From: Pseudodesulfovibrio sp.
GTDB lineage: Bacteria; Desulfobacterota; Desulfovibrionia; Desulfovibrionales; Desulfovibrionaceae
Length of the DNA: 64,000 nt
Direction of reading: 5' to 3'
NCBI RefSeq assembly: GCF_028692895.1
Contig: NZ_JAQUWN010000013.1
Span: forward strand, 1-64,000
The notes under the pieces are model-generated. The model was given only the letters and a program-made list of their open reading frames with translations. It was not told the DNA's origin and did no database searches. The first letter of the stretch is position 1; each line of letters opens with the position of its first letter. Below are positions 41,383 through 50,614 of this stretch, in pieces. Made by a program: the position numbers and the translations under genes.

Positions 41383-42777
41383 ATGGCCGAGAAGAAGATG
41401 TGGGGCGGGCGGTTCGCAGAAGGAACCGCCGCGTCCATGGAGGCGTATTCCGAGTCCGTGTCCTTTGACCGGGCCCTTTACGCCGAGGACATCCGGGGCT
41501 CCCAGGCCCATGCGCGCATGCTGGCGAAGCAGGGCTTCCTCACCGACGGGGAGGCCCGCACGCTTTGCGACGGCCTGGACAAGGTCAGGGCCGAGATCGA
41601 GGCGGGCGAGTTCGTCTGGAAGGTCGAGCTGGAAGACGTGCACATGAACATCGAGTCCCGGCTCACCGAGCTGGTCGGCCCCATCGGCGGCAAGCTGCAC
41701 ACCGCGCGCAGCCGCAACGACCAGGTGGCCCTGGACTTCCGGCTGCACGTCGCCGCCCGGCTGGCCGACTGGCAGGCGCGCCTGGCCGCCCTCGTCGAGA
41801 TCTACGTGGACCGGGCGGACGGGCAGCGGGAAACCCTGCTGCCGGGCTGCACCCATTTCCAGCCCGCCCAGCCCGTCAGCCTCGCCCACCATCTCCTGGC
41901 CTACTGCCAGATGTTCCGGCGCGACTACGAGCGCGTGGCCGACTGCATGAAGCGGGTGCGCGTCATGCCGCTCGGGGCCGCCGCCCTGGCCGGGACCACC
42001 CATCCGGTGAGCCCCCGCGCCGTGGCCGACGACCTGGGCGTGGAGAGGATTTTCGCCAACTCCATGGACGCCGTGTCCGACCGCGACTTCGTGCTGGAGG
42101 CGGTCTTCGCGGGCAGCCTGGTCATGACCCACCTCTCGCGGATGTGCGAGGAGATCATCATTTGGGCCAACCCCAATTTCGGCTATGTGAAGCTGCCGGA
42201 CCACTATTCCACCGGCTCCTCCATCATGCCCCAGAAGAAGAACCCGGACTCCTGCGAGCTGATGCGCGGCAAGACCGGCCGCGTGGTCGGCGACCTGATG
42301 TCGCTCCTGGTCCTGCTCAAGGGACTGCCCATGACCTACAACCGCGACCTCCAGGAGGACAAGGAGCCCTTCTTCGACGCGGACCGGACGGTCTGCGCCT
42401 CGCTGGGCATCATGGCCGGGCTTCTCTCCGAGCTGACCTTCGTGCCGGAGAAGATGCTGGCCACGGTGCGGCGCGGGTTCCTCAACGCCACCGAGCTGGC
42501 CGACTACCTGGCCGCCAAGGGCGTTCCCTTCCGCGAGGCGCACCACATCACCGGCGCGGCCGTGGCCTTTGCCGAGGGCAGGGGCGTCGGCCTGGAGGAT
42601 TTGAGCCTGGAGGAACTGCGGCGGTTCTCCGCCGGCATCGGCGAGGATGTCTACGCCGTTCTCGACTACGAGGCGTGCGTCCGGCGGCGGACTTCCGCCG
42701 GCGGCACCGGGCCCGATTCCGTGGACGGCCAGATCGCCGAACTCAAGGGCTGGCTGGCCTCTGTTCGCGAGGCGTGA
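41383..42777 (+). CDS. argH: Argininosuccinate lyase
   Basis: A 464-residue fumarase/aspartase-superfamily enzyme that splits argininosuccinate to arginine and fumarate. The signature [15 protein letters not shown] holds the catalytic serine loop; [16 protein letters not shown] is the other conserved block. It is the last gene of the arginine cluster, six bases after argG. Confidence 0.96.
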   Translation: MAEKKMWGGRFAEGTAASMEAYSESVSFDRALYAEDIRGSQAHARMLAKQGFLTDGEARTLCDGLDKVRAEIEAGEFVWKVELEDVHMNIESRLTELVGPIGGKLHTARSRNDQVALDFRLHVAARLADWQARLAALVEIYVDRADGQRETLLPGCTHFQPAQPVSLAHHLLAYCQMFRRDYERVADCMKRVRVMPLGAAALAGTTHPVSPRAVADDLGVERIFANSMDAVSDRDFVLEAVFAGSLVMTHLSRMCEEIIIWANPNFGYVKLPDHYSTGSSIMPQKKNPDSCELMRGKTGRVVGDLMSLLVLLKGLPMTYNRDLQEDKEPFFDADRTVCASLGIMAGLLSELTFVPEKMLATVRRGFLNATELADYLAAKGVPFREAHHITGAAVAFAEGRGVGLEDLSLEELRRFSAGIGEDVYAVLDYEACVRRRTSAGGTGPDSVDGQIAELKGWLASVREA

Positions 42778-42950
42778 GCCGGTTTGGCGAGGCATCGGCT
42801 GTTTTTTGCCGTGCATGACTTGATTTTTCGCGGAAGCGCATTAGGTTAGCATATCGGACGGGTTGAAAATTCATCCGCCGCCATTCCCGTCGCGCGGCGC
42901 CTTCAAGAGGGAATCCGGGTCCACAGCCCGGACGCCCGGAGGACTATTCT

Positions 42951-45008
42951 TTGAACAACCATATGAAAAATCTTGTGATCTGGGCGATCATCTTCATCCT
43001 GATGGTCGTTCTCTTCAATCTTTTCAACCAACCCCCCATGCCGCAGGACCAGCCGTCCTACAGCCAGTTCCTGTCCATGGTGGACAGCGGCGGCGTGGCC
43101 CAGGTGAAGATCCAGGGACAGAGGATCACCGGCGTGAAGAGCTCGGGCGAGCGCTTCCAGGTCTACGCCCCGGACGATCCCAAGCTCATCGACACGCTCA
43201 TCAAGAAGGGCGTGGAGGTCAAGGCCGAGCCGCCGGACGAGTCGCCGTGGTACATGACCCTGCTCCTGTCCTGGTTCCCCATGCTCCTGCTCATCGGCGT
43301 GTGGATTTTCTTCATGCGCCAGATGCAGGGCGGCGGCAGCGGCGGGCGCGGAGCCATGAGCTTCGGCCGGTCCAAGGCGCGCCTCATCAGCGAGGAGACC
43401 GCCAAGGTCACCTTTGACGACGTGGCGGGCGTGGACGAGGCCAAGGAGGAGCTCTCCGAGGTCGTGGACTTCCTGCGCGAGCCGCGCAAGTTCACCCGGC
43501 TGGGCGGCCGCATCCCCAAGGGCGTGCTCCTGGTGGGCAGCCCCGGCACCGGCAAGACCCTGCTGGCCCGAGCCGTGGCCGGCGAGGCCGGGGTGCCGTT
43601 CTACACCATTTCCGGTTCGGACTTCGTGGAGATGTTCGTGGGCGTGGGCGCTTCCCGCGTGCGCGATCTCTTCGCCCAGGGCAAGAAGAACGCGCCCTGC
43701 CTGATCTTCATCGACGAGATCGACGCCGTGGGCCGCCAGCGCGGCGCGGGCCTGGGCGGCGGGCATGACGAGCGCGAGCAGACCCTGAACCAGCTCCTGG
43801 TGGAGATGGACGGTTTCGAGTCCAACGAGGGCGTCATCCTGGTGGCGGCCACCAACCGGCCCGACGTGCTCGACCCGGCCCTGCTCCGGCCCGGCCGCTT
43901 CGACCGCCAGGTGGTGGTGCCCGTTCCCGACCTGCGCGGCCGCGAGCGCATCCTCAAGGTGCACAGCCGCAAGACCCCGCTGGCCGCCGAGGTTGACATG
44001 GAAACCCTCGCGCGCGGCACGCCCGGATTCTCGGGCGCCGACCTGGAGAACCTGGTCAACGAGGCCGCGCTCCAGGCCGCCAAGGCGGGCAAGGACCAGG
44101 TGGACATGTCCGACTTCGAGGAAGCCAAGGACAAACTGATGATGGGCGGCCGCGAGCGGCGCAGCCTCATCCTCTCCGACGACGAGAAGAAGACCACTGC
44201 CTACCACGAGGCGGGACACGCCCTGGTGGCCAAGCTCCTGCCCGGCACCGACCCGGTGCACAAGGTCTCCATCATCCCGCGCGGCCGCGCCCTGGGCGTG
44301 ACCATGCAGCTTCCCGGCGAGGACCGGCACAACTATTCCAAGGATTATCTGCTCAACAACATGGCCGTGCTCATGGGTGGGCGCTGCGCCGAGGAGCTCG
44401 TGCTGAACCAGCTCACCACCGGGGCCAGCAACGACATCGAGCGCGCCACCAAGACCGCCCGCAACATGGTCTGCATGTGGGGCATGAGCGACAAGCTCGG
44501 GCCCATGAGCTTCGGCGACAACCAGGAGCAGGTCTTCCTGGGCAAGGAACTCATCCATAACCGCGACTTCGGCGAAGAGACGGCCAAGCTCATCGACGCC
44601 GAGGTGCGCCGGTTCGTGGAGGAGGCCTACGAGCAGGCCACCGCGCTGCTCAAGGACAATCTGGACGCGCTCGAAGCCATCGCCCAGGCCCTGCTGGACC
44701 GCGAGACCATCACCGGTGACGACATCACCCTGCTCATGGAGGGCAAGGAACTGCCGCCCATGCCGTCCGGCAACGGCGGCAAGCCCGGCTCCTCCGCGCC
44801 GTCCTCCGGCCAGGAAACCGCCCCGGCCGCGCCCACGGGCTACACGGCCGAGGGACGCCCCGCCGGACCGGGCTACACGCCCAAGAGCGAGGCCAGGGGG
44901 GATGACGACTTCATCCTCGAAGAGGACGACGGCCGGGGTTCGGAAGAAAAGGACGACTCCGGCGGCCGGGACGGCTCCGGGGACGACGGCAACTCCAAAA
45001 TCCAGTAG
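42951..45008 (+). CDS. ftsH: ATP-dependent zinc metalloprotease FtsH
   Basis: A 685-residue membrane AAA+ protease with two N-terminal TM helices (about 8-25 and 100-122), Walker [14 protein letters not shown], Walker [15 protein letters not shown] arginine region and the zinc motif HEAGH. It degrades misfolded membrane proteins and regulatory proteins. GGAGG lies eight bases before a TTG at 42951; the first ATG (42963) is too far from it, so TTG is the likely start. The C-terminus is a low-complexity tail rich in proline, glycine and acidic residues. folP follows after ten bases. Confidence 0.95.
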   Translation: MNNHMKNLVIWAIIFILMVVLFNLFNQPPMPQDQPSYSQFLSMVDSGGVAQVKIQGQRITGVKSSGERFQVYAPDDPKLIDTLIKKGVEVKAEPPDESPWYMTLLLSWFPMLLLIGVWIFFMRQMQGGGSGGRGAMSFGRSKARLISEETAKVTFDDVAGVDEAKEELSEVVDFLREPRKFTRLGGRIPKGVLLVGSPGTGKTLLARAVAGEAGVPFYTISGSDFVEMFVGVGASRVRDLFAQGKKNAPCLIFIDEIDAVGRQRGAGLGGGHDEREQTLNQLLVEMDGFESNEGVILVAATNRPDVLDPALLRPGRFDRQVVVPVPDLRGRERILKVHSRKTPLAAEVDMETLARGTPGFSGADLENLVNEAALQAAKAGKDQVDMSDFEEAKDKLMMGGRERRSLILSDDEKKTTAYHEAGHALVAKLLPGTDPVHKVSIIPRGRALGVTMQLPGEDRHNYSKDYLLNNMAVLMGGRCAEELVLNQLTTGASNDIERATKTARNMVCMWGMSDKLGPMSFGDNQEQVFLGKELIHNRDFGEETAKLIDAEVRRFVEEAYEQATALLKDNLDALEAIAQALLDRETITGDDITLLMEGKELPPMPSGNGGKPGSSAPSSGQETAPAAPTGYTAEGRPAGPGYTPKSEARGDDDFILEEDDGRGSEEKDDSGGRDGSGDDGNSKIQ

Positions 45009-45018
45009 TACGGCATCC

Positions 45019-45858
45019 ATGGAAAAATCCGTTTGGACAGTGAAAGGGGGGAGGGTCCTTGGACCCGCCCCCTTCCTTATTGCCGGGATCGTCAACGTGA
45101 CCCCGGACTCCTTCTTCGACGGCGGCGCGCATCCCGACCGCGAAAGCGGGACGGCCCACGCCCTCGCCCTGGCCGCGCAGGGGGCGGACATCCTGGACGT
45201 GGGCGGCGAGTCCACGCGGCCCTATGCCCCGCCCGTGTCCGAGGCCGAGGAGCTGGCCCGGGTCGTGCCGGTCATCCGCGAACTGGCCGGGGCGGCCACC
45301 GGCTGCGCCCTGTCCGTGGACACCTACAAGGCCGGAGTGGCGGCCGCCGCCCTGGAGGCCGGGGCCGACATCGTCAACGACGTCTCGGCCTTCGCCTTCG
45401 AGCCGGAGCTGCTGGACGTGGTGGCCCAGTACAAGCCGGGCTATGTGCTCATGCACAGCCTGGGACGGCCGGAGGAGATGCAGAATGCCCCGTGCTACGG
45501 CGACGTGGTCGGGGAAATCATGGCTTTTTTCGAAGAAAGGATTACTGTGCTCATCAAGGCGGGATTGCCCGAGGACCGCATCGTCCTGGACCCCGGCGTG
45601 GGGTTTGGCAAGCTCCTGAAGCACAACCTGGAGATTCTCCGGGGCATTGAGAGGTTCCGTTCCCTGGGGCTGCCCGTGTACATGGGGCTCTCCAACAAGA
45701 CGGTCTGGCAGGGGCTCCTCGGACTGGCCGTGAGCGAGCGCGGCAACGCCACCCAGATCGGCACGGCGCTGACAGCGGCCAGGGGCGCGTTCATTCATCG
45801 CGTCCATGATGTGAAACTTACGCGGCAGACATTGACCATTGTTCAGGAAATAGCGTAA
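45019..45858 (+). CDS. folP: Dihydropteroate synthase
   Basis: A 279-residue TIM-barrel enzyme that joins pterin pyrophosphate and p-aminobenzoate. GIVNVTPDSFFDGG, DVGGESTRP and NDVSAFAF are the conserved substrate loops. Upstream open frame belongs to the ftsH region; the ATG at 45019 gives the normal start. The ftsH-folP-cdaA-glmM order is kept in several delta-proteobacteria and related groups. Confidence 0.95.
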   Translation: MEKSVWTVKGGRVLGPAPFLIAGIVNVTPDSFFDGGAHPDRESGTAHALALAAQGADILDVGGESTRPYAPPVSEAEELARVVPVIRELAGAATGCALSVDTYKAGVAAAALEAGADIVNDVSAFAFEPELLDVVAQYKPGYVLMHSLGRPEEMQNAPCYGDVVGEIMAFFEERITVLIKAGLPEDRIVLDPGVGFGKLLKHNLEILRGIERFRSLGLPVYMGLSNKTVWQGLLGLAVSERGNATQIGTALTAARGAFIHRVHDVKLTRQTLTIVQEIA

Positions 45859-45867
45859 GATAAAGGC

Positions 45868-46617
45868 ATGTTCGAACTTTTCGGCATACAGGTCACCTGG
45901 CGGGTGCTGCTCGACATCGGGCTGGTCGCCGTCATTTACTACAACATCATCGTCCTGGTCCGGGGGACCCGCGCCGCGGCCGTGCTCTACGGGATGGTGG
46001 TGGTCGTGGTCATCTACTATCTCTCCAGCCTGTTCAACCTGTATACCCTGAACGCCCTGCTGGGCGAGTTCCTGACCTCCATCTTCCTGGTGGTGGTCAT
46101 CCTGTTCAAGAACGACATCCGAAAGGGACTGGCCAGCGTCGGCACCAAACGGTTCTGGAACAAGTCCCAGGTGCGGGACGACACTCTGGACCAGATGGTC
46201 CGGGCGGTCATGGACATGTCCGCCTCCCACACCGGGGCCATCATCGTCATCGAGAAGAACATGCCGCTCGGCGACATCATCGAGCGCGGCATCATCCTGG
46301 ACGCCAAGGTCAACAAGGAGCTCCTGGAGACCATCTTCTTCACCGACACGCCGCTGCACGACGGCGCGGTCATCGTCCGGCGCGACCGGCTGGTGGCCGC
46401 GGCCTGCATCCTGCCGCTCTCCAGCAAGTTGCGCGGCCAGCCCATGTACGGCACCCGGCACCGGGCGGCGCTCGGCATCTCCGAGGGCTCGGACGCCATC
46501 ACCGTGGTCGTCTCCGAGGAGCGCGGCGAGGTGTCCGTGGCCATGAACGGCAGGCTGACCACCAGTCTGGACGAAACCCGCTTGCGCCGCGTGCTGCGCA
46601 ACGCCCTGGGGCGCTGA
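45868..46617 (+). CDS. cdaA: Diadenylate cyclase CdaA
   Basis: A 249-residue membrane enzyme that makes cyclic di-AMP from two ATP. Three N-terminal TM helices (within residues 8-80) are followed by a DisA_N/DAC domain with the catalytic LHDGAVIV and GTRHRAALGISE motifs. Cyclic di-AMP governs potassium and osmolyte balance and cell-wall homeostasis. It starts nine bases after folP and is followed at once by a YbbR-domain gene and glmM, the cdaA-cdaR-glmM order. Confidence 0.93.
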   Translation: MFELFGIQVTWRVLLDIGLVAVIYYNIIVLVRGTRAAAVLYGMVVVVVIYYLSSLFNLYTLNALLGEFLTSIFLVVVILFKNDIRKGLASVGTKRFWNKSQVRDDTLDQMVRAVMDMSASHTGAIIVIEKNMPLGDIIERGIILDAKVNKELLETIFFTDTPLHDGAVIVRRDRLVAAACILPLSSKLRGQPMYGTRHRAALGISEGSDAITVVVSEERGEVSVAMNGRLTTSLDETRLRRVLRNALGR

Positions 46618-46618
46618 C

Positions 46619-47524
46619 ATGGCGAAGAACTGGCAGACCATACTCCTGGCCGTGGCCATGGCCGTCTTCACCTGGTTCCTGGTCACCGGCAGGGAAGTGG
46701 TGGAGACCTGGGTGGACATGCCCGTGGTCATGACCAACCCTCCCGAGGGCATGATCATCGAGGACGGGCTGGTGGACAAGATCCAGGTCCGGCTGCGCGG
46801 CCCCAAGGGGCTGGTGGGCAACCTGACCAACCAGCAGATCTCCTATTCCCTGGACGTGAGCCACCTCCGCCTGGGCCAGCAGGTGGTGGACATCGACGCC
46901 GACAAGCTGCCGCTGCCGCCCACCTACGAGATCATCGAGGTCAAGCCCAACCGGCTCAAGCTCTTCGTCGACCGCCGCACCTCCAAGACCGTGCCCCTGA
47001 CCCCGGCCTGGTCGGGCAAGCTCAATCCCGACTACAAGCTTCTCGACGTGGTGGCCTCGCCCGACACCGTGGACCTGCGCGGGCCCGAGACGCGGATCAG
47101 CAAGATCACCCAGGCCCAGGCCGTGCTCAAGGAGGATTTCCCCGACGACGTGCCCAAGAGCTTCGCCCTGGATGTGGCCGTGGGCGTGCCGGACGAGATC
47201 GAGGCCGCGCCCGGGCAGGTGCGGGTGGAGGCGTTCTTCGGTCCCAAGACCCGCGAGATATGGGTCAAGATGCCCCTTGAAGTGCCCGCGCTGGAAGGCT
47301 ATACGGCCACGGCGTCCCAGGATTACGTCCGGCTGCTCATCGAGGGCCCGGTCTCCCTGTTCCGCAACAACGAATATCGCAACGACATGGGCGTGAAGCT
47401 CGTCTTCGGGAGCCACCTCGCTCCCGGCACCGTCGAGCTCGACTACGACGCGGTCCTGCCGGAAGGCTGCCGCATCGTGAAGAAGAACCCCGAGACCATC
47501 ACAACCGTCCTGAAGAAGAAATAG
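46619..47524 (+). CDS. YbbR-domain protein (CdaR-like regulator of CdaA)
   Basis: A 301-residue protein with one N-terminal TM anchor ([16 protein letters not shown]) and an extracytoplasmic part made of about three YbbR-type beta-domains ([41 protein letters not shown] repeats). In Firmicutes the YbbR protein CdaR binds and tunes CdaA. Here its position directly after cdaA suggests the same role. The start follows the cdaA stop by one base. Confidence 0.85.
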   Translation: MAKNWQTILLAVAMAVFTWFLVTGREVVETWVDMPVVMTNPPEGMIIEDGLVDKIQVRLRGPKGLVGNLTNQQISYSLDVSHLRLGQQVVDIDADKLPLPPTYEIIEVKPNRLKLFVDRRTSKTVPLTPAWSGKLNPDYKLLDVVASPDTVDLRGPETRISKITQAQAVLKEDFPDDVPKSFALDVAVGVPDEIEAAPGQVRVEAFFGPKTREIWVKMPLEVPALEGYTATASQDYVRLLIEGPVSLFRNNEYRNDMGVKLVFGSHLAPGTVELDYDAVLPEGCRIVKKNPETITTVLKKK

Positions 47525-47556
47525 GCCGCATCCGGCGGTTTTTTGGAGTTTTGTTC

Positions 47557-48909
47557 ATGAAGCAGAGGCTTTTCGGCACCGACGGCCTGCGCGGGCAGGG
47601 CAACGTCTTCCCCATGACCCCCGAAATCGCGCTCAGGCTGGGCCTGGCCGCCGGTCAGTATTTCCGCAACGGTTCCGGCCGCCACCGCGTGGTCATCGGC
47701 AAGGACACCCGGCTCTCCGGCTACGTGTTCGAGACCGCGCTCACCTCCGGGCTGTGCGCCAACGGCATGGATGTATTCCTGGTGGGGCCCATGCCCACCC
47801 CGGCCATCTCGTTTCTGACCCGCAACATGCGGGCGGACCTGGGCGTGGTCATCTCCGCCAGCCACAACCCGTTCATGGACAACGGCATCAAGTTCTTCGA
47901 CCGCGACGGCTTCAAGCTCCCGGACGAGGTGGAGGACGAGATCAGCGCCCTGGTCCTTAACCAGGACACCGAGTGGAACTATCCCGCGCCCGAGAAGATC
48001 GGCCGGGCACACCGCATCAACGACGCGCGCGGCCGCTACATCGTCTACCTGAAGAACAGCTTTTCGCCGAAGCTCACCCTGGACGGTTTGAAGATCGTGC
48101 TCGACTGCGCCAACGGCGCGGCCTACGGCGTGGCCCCGTACGTCCTGGAGGAGCTGGGGGCCAAGGTCATCAAGGTCGGCGTGGACCCGGACGGCCTGAA
48201 CATCAACGAATACTGCGGCTCGCTCCATCCGGAGGTCATCTCCCATATCGTCAAGGAGCAGGGGGCCGACATGGGCATCGCCCTGGACGGCGACGCGGAC
48301 CGGCTCATCGTCTGCGACGAGAACGGCCGCATCCTGGACGGCGACCAGATCATGGCCCTGTGCGCCCTGGAGCTTATGGAAAAGGACCGGCTGCCTGGCA
48401 ACCTGCTGGTGGCCACGGTCATGAGCAACATGGCGCTCGAGCTGTTCATGCGCGAGCATGGCGGGCGGCTCCTGCGCACCGTGGTGGGCGACCGCTACGT
48501 GGTGGAGGCCATGCGCCGCGAGGGCGCGGTCCTGGGCGGCGAGCAGTCGGGCCACCTCATCTTCATGGAGCATTCCACCACGGGCGACGGCCTCCTGGCC
48601 GCGCTGCAACTCCTGCGCATCATGTGCGAGAAGGAAAAGCCGCTCTCGGAACTGGCCGGGCTGCTGGAGCCGTTCCCCCAGGTGCTCAAGAACGTGCGCG
48701 TGGAACGCAAGGTGCCGTTCGACGACGTGCCCGAGGTGCGGGAGGCGGTGAGCCGGGCGGAGTCCGCCCTCACCGGCAAGGGCCGCGTGCTGCTGCGCTA
48801 TTCGGGCACGGAGTCGGTGTGCCGGGTCATGGTCGAGGGGCCGGACCTGAGCCTGGTGGAGTGTTGCACCGAGGATCTGGTCGAGACCTGCGAGAAATTT
48901 CTGCGTTAG
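47557..48909 (+). CDS. glmM: Phosphoglucosamine mutase
   Basis: A 450-residue phosphohexomutase that converts glucosamine-6-phosphate to glucosamine-1-phosphate for peptidoglycan and LPS precursors. The active-site serine is in [13 protein letters not shown]; the metal loop DGDADRL and sugar-binding [10 protein letters not shown] are clear. GGAG is eight bases before ATG 47557. In Firmicutes GlmM binds and inhibits CdaA, which suits this operon. Confidence 0.95.
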   Translation: MKQRLFGTDGLRGQGNVFPMTPEIALRLGLAAGQYFRNGSGRHRVVIGKDTRLSGYVFETALTSGLCANGMDVFLVGPMPTPAISFLTRNMRADLGVVISASHNPFMDNGIKFFDRDGFKLPDEVEDEISALVLNQDTEWNYPAPEKIGRAHRINDARGRYIVYLKNSFSPKLTLDGLKIVLDCANGAAYGVAPYVLEELGAKVIKVGVDPDGLNINEYCGSLHPEVISHIVKEQGADMGIALDGDADRLIVCDENGRILDGDQIMALCALELMEKDRLPGNLLVATVMSNMALELFMREHGGRLLRTVVGDRYVVEAMRREGAVLGGEQSGHLIFMEHSTTGDGLLAALQLLRIMCEKEKPLSELAGLLEPFPQVLKNVRVERKVPFDDVPEVREAVSRAESALTGKGRVLLRYSGTESVCRVMVEGPDLSLVECCTEDLVETCEKFLR

Positions 48910-49003
48910 GCCACGGTTGCAAATGGCCTGCGCCGCGAGCCGGAATCCTGACCTGGCGCGGCGTGGGCGACGGGCCTGAAGCTCAACTCACGGGAGGAAA
49001 GGC

Positions 49004-49876
49004 ATGGAGATCAAGAAGGCTGTCATTCCCGTGGCCGGCTGGGGCACCCGCTCCCTGCCCGCCACCAAGAACGTGCCCAAGGAGATGCTGCCCATCTTCC
49101 GCAAGCCCATCGTCCAGTACATCGTGGAGGAGGGCATTGACGCGGGACTGACCGACGTGGTCTTTGTCACCAACCAGAACAAGACCATCATCGAGGACCA
49201 TTTCGACCGCAACTTCCTGCTGGAGCAGCTCCTGGCCCGCGCGGCCAAGACCCAGCTCCTGGAGGAGGTCAGGCGGGTGGCCAACCTGGTCAACGTCATC
49301 GCCGTGCGCCAGAAGGAACAGCTCGGCCTGGGCCACGCCGTGCTCACCGCGCGCGAGGTCTGCAAGAACGAGCCGTTCGCCGTCATGCTCGGCGACGACC
49401 TGCTCTTCGGCCGGGGCACGGGCATCGGCGAGCTGATCCGCGCCTCGGAGGAGACGGGCAAGGCCGTGGTCGGCGTCATCGAGGTCCCGGACGAGAAGGT
49501 CAGCAAGTACGGTGTCATCGCCGGGACCAGGCAGGCCGACCGGACCTACCGCGTCACCAGCCTGGTGGAGAAGCCCTCGGCCGCCGAGGCCCCCTCCAAC
49601 CTGGCCATCATCGGCCGCTACGTGCTGCTGCCGGAGATTTTCGATATCCTCCAGAGCCAGAAGCCCGGCGTGGGCGGCGAGATTCAGCTCACCGACGCCT
49701 TGCAGGGGTTGGCGGACCGCGACAAGCTTATCGCGGTCAAGCTGGGCGGCCAGCGTTTCGACGCGGGCGACTGGGTGGAATATCTTACCGCAAACATCTA
49801 TTTTGCCTTGCAGGACGAGGAGTTGCGAGACGAACTCGTGCGCAGGCTTCAGGAGCTCATGCCTTGTTCCAGTTGA
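49004..49876 (+). CDS. galU: UTP--glucose-1-phosphate uridylyltransferase
   Basis: A 290-residue nucleotidyltransferase making UDP-glucose for glycans. It has the start KKAVIPVAGWGTRSLPATKN, the active-site EMLPIFRKPIVQYIVEEG and a sugar-binding EKPSAAEAPSNLAIIGRYV. GGAGGAAAGGC precedes the ATG. The next gene overlaps its end by 13 bases. Confidence 0.94.
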   Translation: MEIKKAVIPVAGWGTRSLPATKNVPKEMLPIFRKPIVQYIVEEGIDAGLTDVVFVTNQNKTIIEDHFDRNFLLEQLLARAAKTQLLEEVRRVANLVNVIAVRQKEQLGLGHAVLTAREVCKNEPFAVMLGDDLLFGRGTGIGELIRASEETGKAVVGVIEVPDEKVSKYGVIAGTRQADRTYRVTSLVEKPSAAEAPSNLAIIGRYVLLPEIFDILQSQKPGVGGEIQLTDALQGLADRDKLIAVKLGGQRFDAGDWVEYLTANIYFALQDEELRDELVRRLQELMPCSS

Positions 49877-50607
49877 TTCGATGGGGGGCGGCCCTGGCCT
49901 TGTGCCTGATCCTGGCCGCTCCCGGCCTCGCCTTCACGCCCGACGACGGCGAGCTGGCGCAGGCCGTCCACTCCAGCTACGGCCCGCTTTCCTCCTGGGA
50001 GGCGGAGATGTCCTTTCCCGGCTATCCCGGCGTGACCGCGCACCTCTGGTATGCGCGCGGCAAGTGGCGCCAGGAGTGGAAATCCGAGGCGGGCAAGGCC
50101 GTGGCCGTGGGCTACCTCGGCAACGTCTTGGCCCGGTGCACGGCAGGGGAGTTCCCCCTGTCGCCGCTCTTCGTCTGGATGACGCCCGCCCCGGTGCAGA
50201 CCTGGAAGTCCTGGGGCGTGGACAACGCCACGGCCGGGTACGGGTTCTGCGAAGATTCGCCGTGCTACCTCTTCGGGGTGGACACCACGGGGACGGGCGA
50301 CAAGCCCGCCGTGTTTCTGGACAACGAATCCCAGGCCCCGTTGCTGATCCGCTACGGCTCGGGCAGCGGCCTGACCACCATCGCCTACGGCGACTATCGC
50401 GTCCTGGGCGGGTTCGGCCTGCCCCAGGCGGTCGCCGTGACCCGCGACGGCGCGACGCTCAAGGCTGCGGTCCGCTGGATCGCGGTCAACCGGGCCGACG
50501 GCGAGGAGCTTTACGCCCGCGACGCGCTCGACCCGGCCCCGTGCTTGGATCCGCCCGAGCCCTTCGCCCTGCTGCGCGGGCTGTTCCGGTACCCGGCGGC
50601 CAAGTAG
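49864..50607 (+). CDS. Hypothetical secreted protein (LolA-like size), TTG start
   Basis: A 247-residue protein with a signal peptide (hydrophobic LIRWGAALALCLILAAPGLA) and a soluble mature part with aromatic-rich strands (LSSWEAEMSFPGYPGVTAHL). The start is a TTG about nine bases after CAGGAG inside the galU end; the ATG at 49859 is out of frame. Size, secretion and strand pattern resemble LolA/outer-membrane-lipoprotein-sorting-like proteins, but no diagnostic motif is seen. Two cysteines sit close together in GFCEDSPC. Confidence 0.62.
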   Translation: MFQLIRWGAALALCLILAAPGLAFTPDDGELAQAVHSSYGPLSSWEAEMSFPGYPGVTAHLWYARGKWRQEWKSEAGKAVAVGYLGNVLARCTAGEFPLSPLFVWMTPAPVQTWKSWGVDNATAGYGFCEDSPCYLFGVDTTGTGDKPAVFLDNESQAPLLIRYGSGSGLTTIAYGDYRVLGGFGLPQAVAVTRDGATLKAAVRWIAVNRADGEELYARDALDPAPCLDPPEPFALLRGLFRYPAAK

Positions 50608-50614
50608 GGCAGCC

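Noticed and set aside
37360-42816. A 1,818-codon open frame antisense to ybeY, the AlbA_2 gene and argF-argG-argH
   Set aside because: It is opposite to conserved enzymes, its translation is rich in His, Gly, Val and Gln without domains, and such long antisense frames are common at this GC content.
42778-42950. Sigma32-type heat-shock promoter before ftsH
   Set aside because: A CTTGATT element is present but no matching -10 at a suitable distance was found.
42903-45215. A 770-codon frame antisense to ftsH
   Set aside because: FtsH is certain on the plus strand; the antisense frame is low-complexity.
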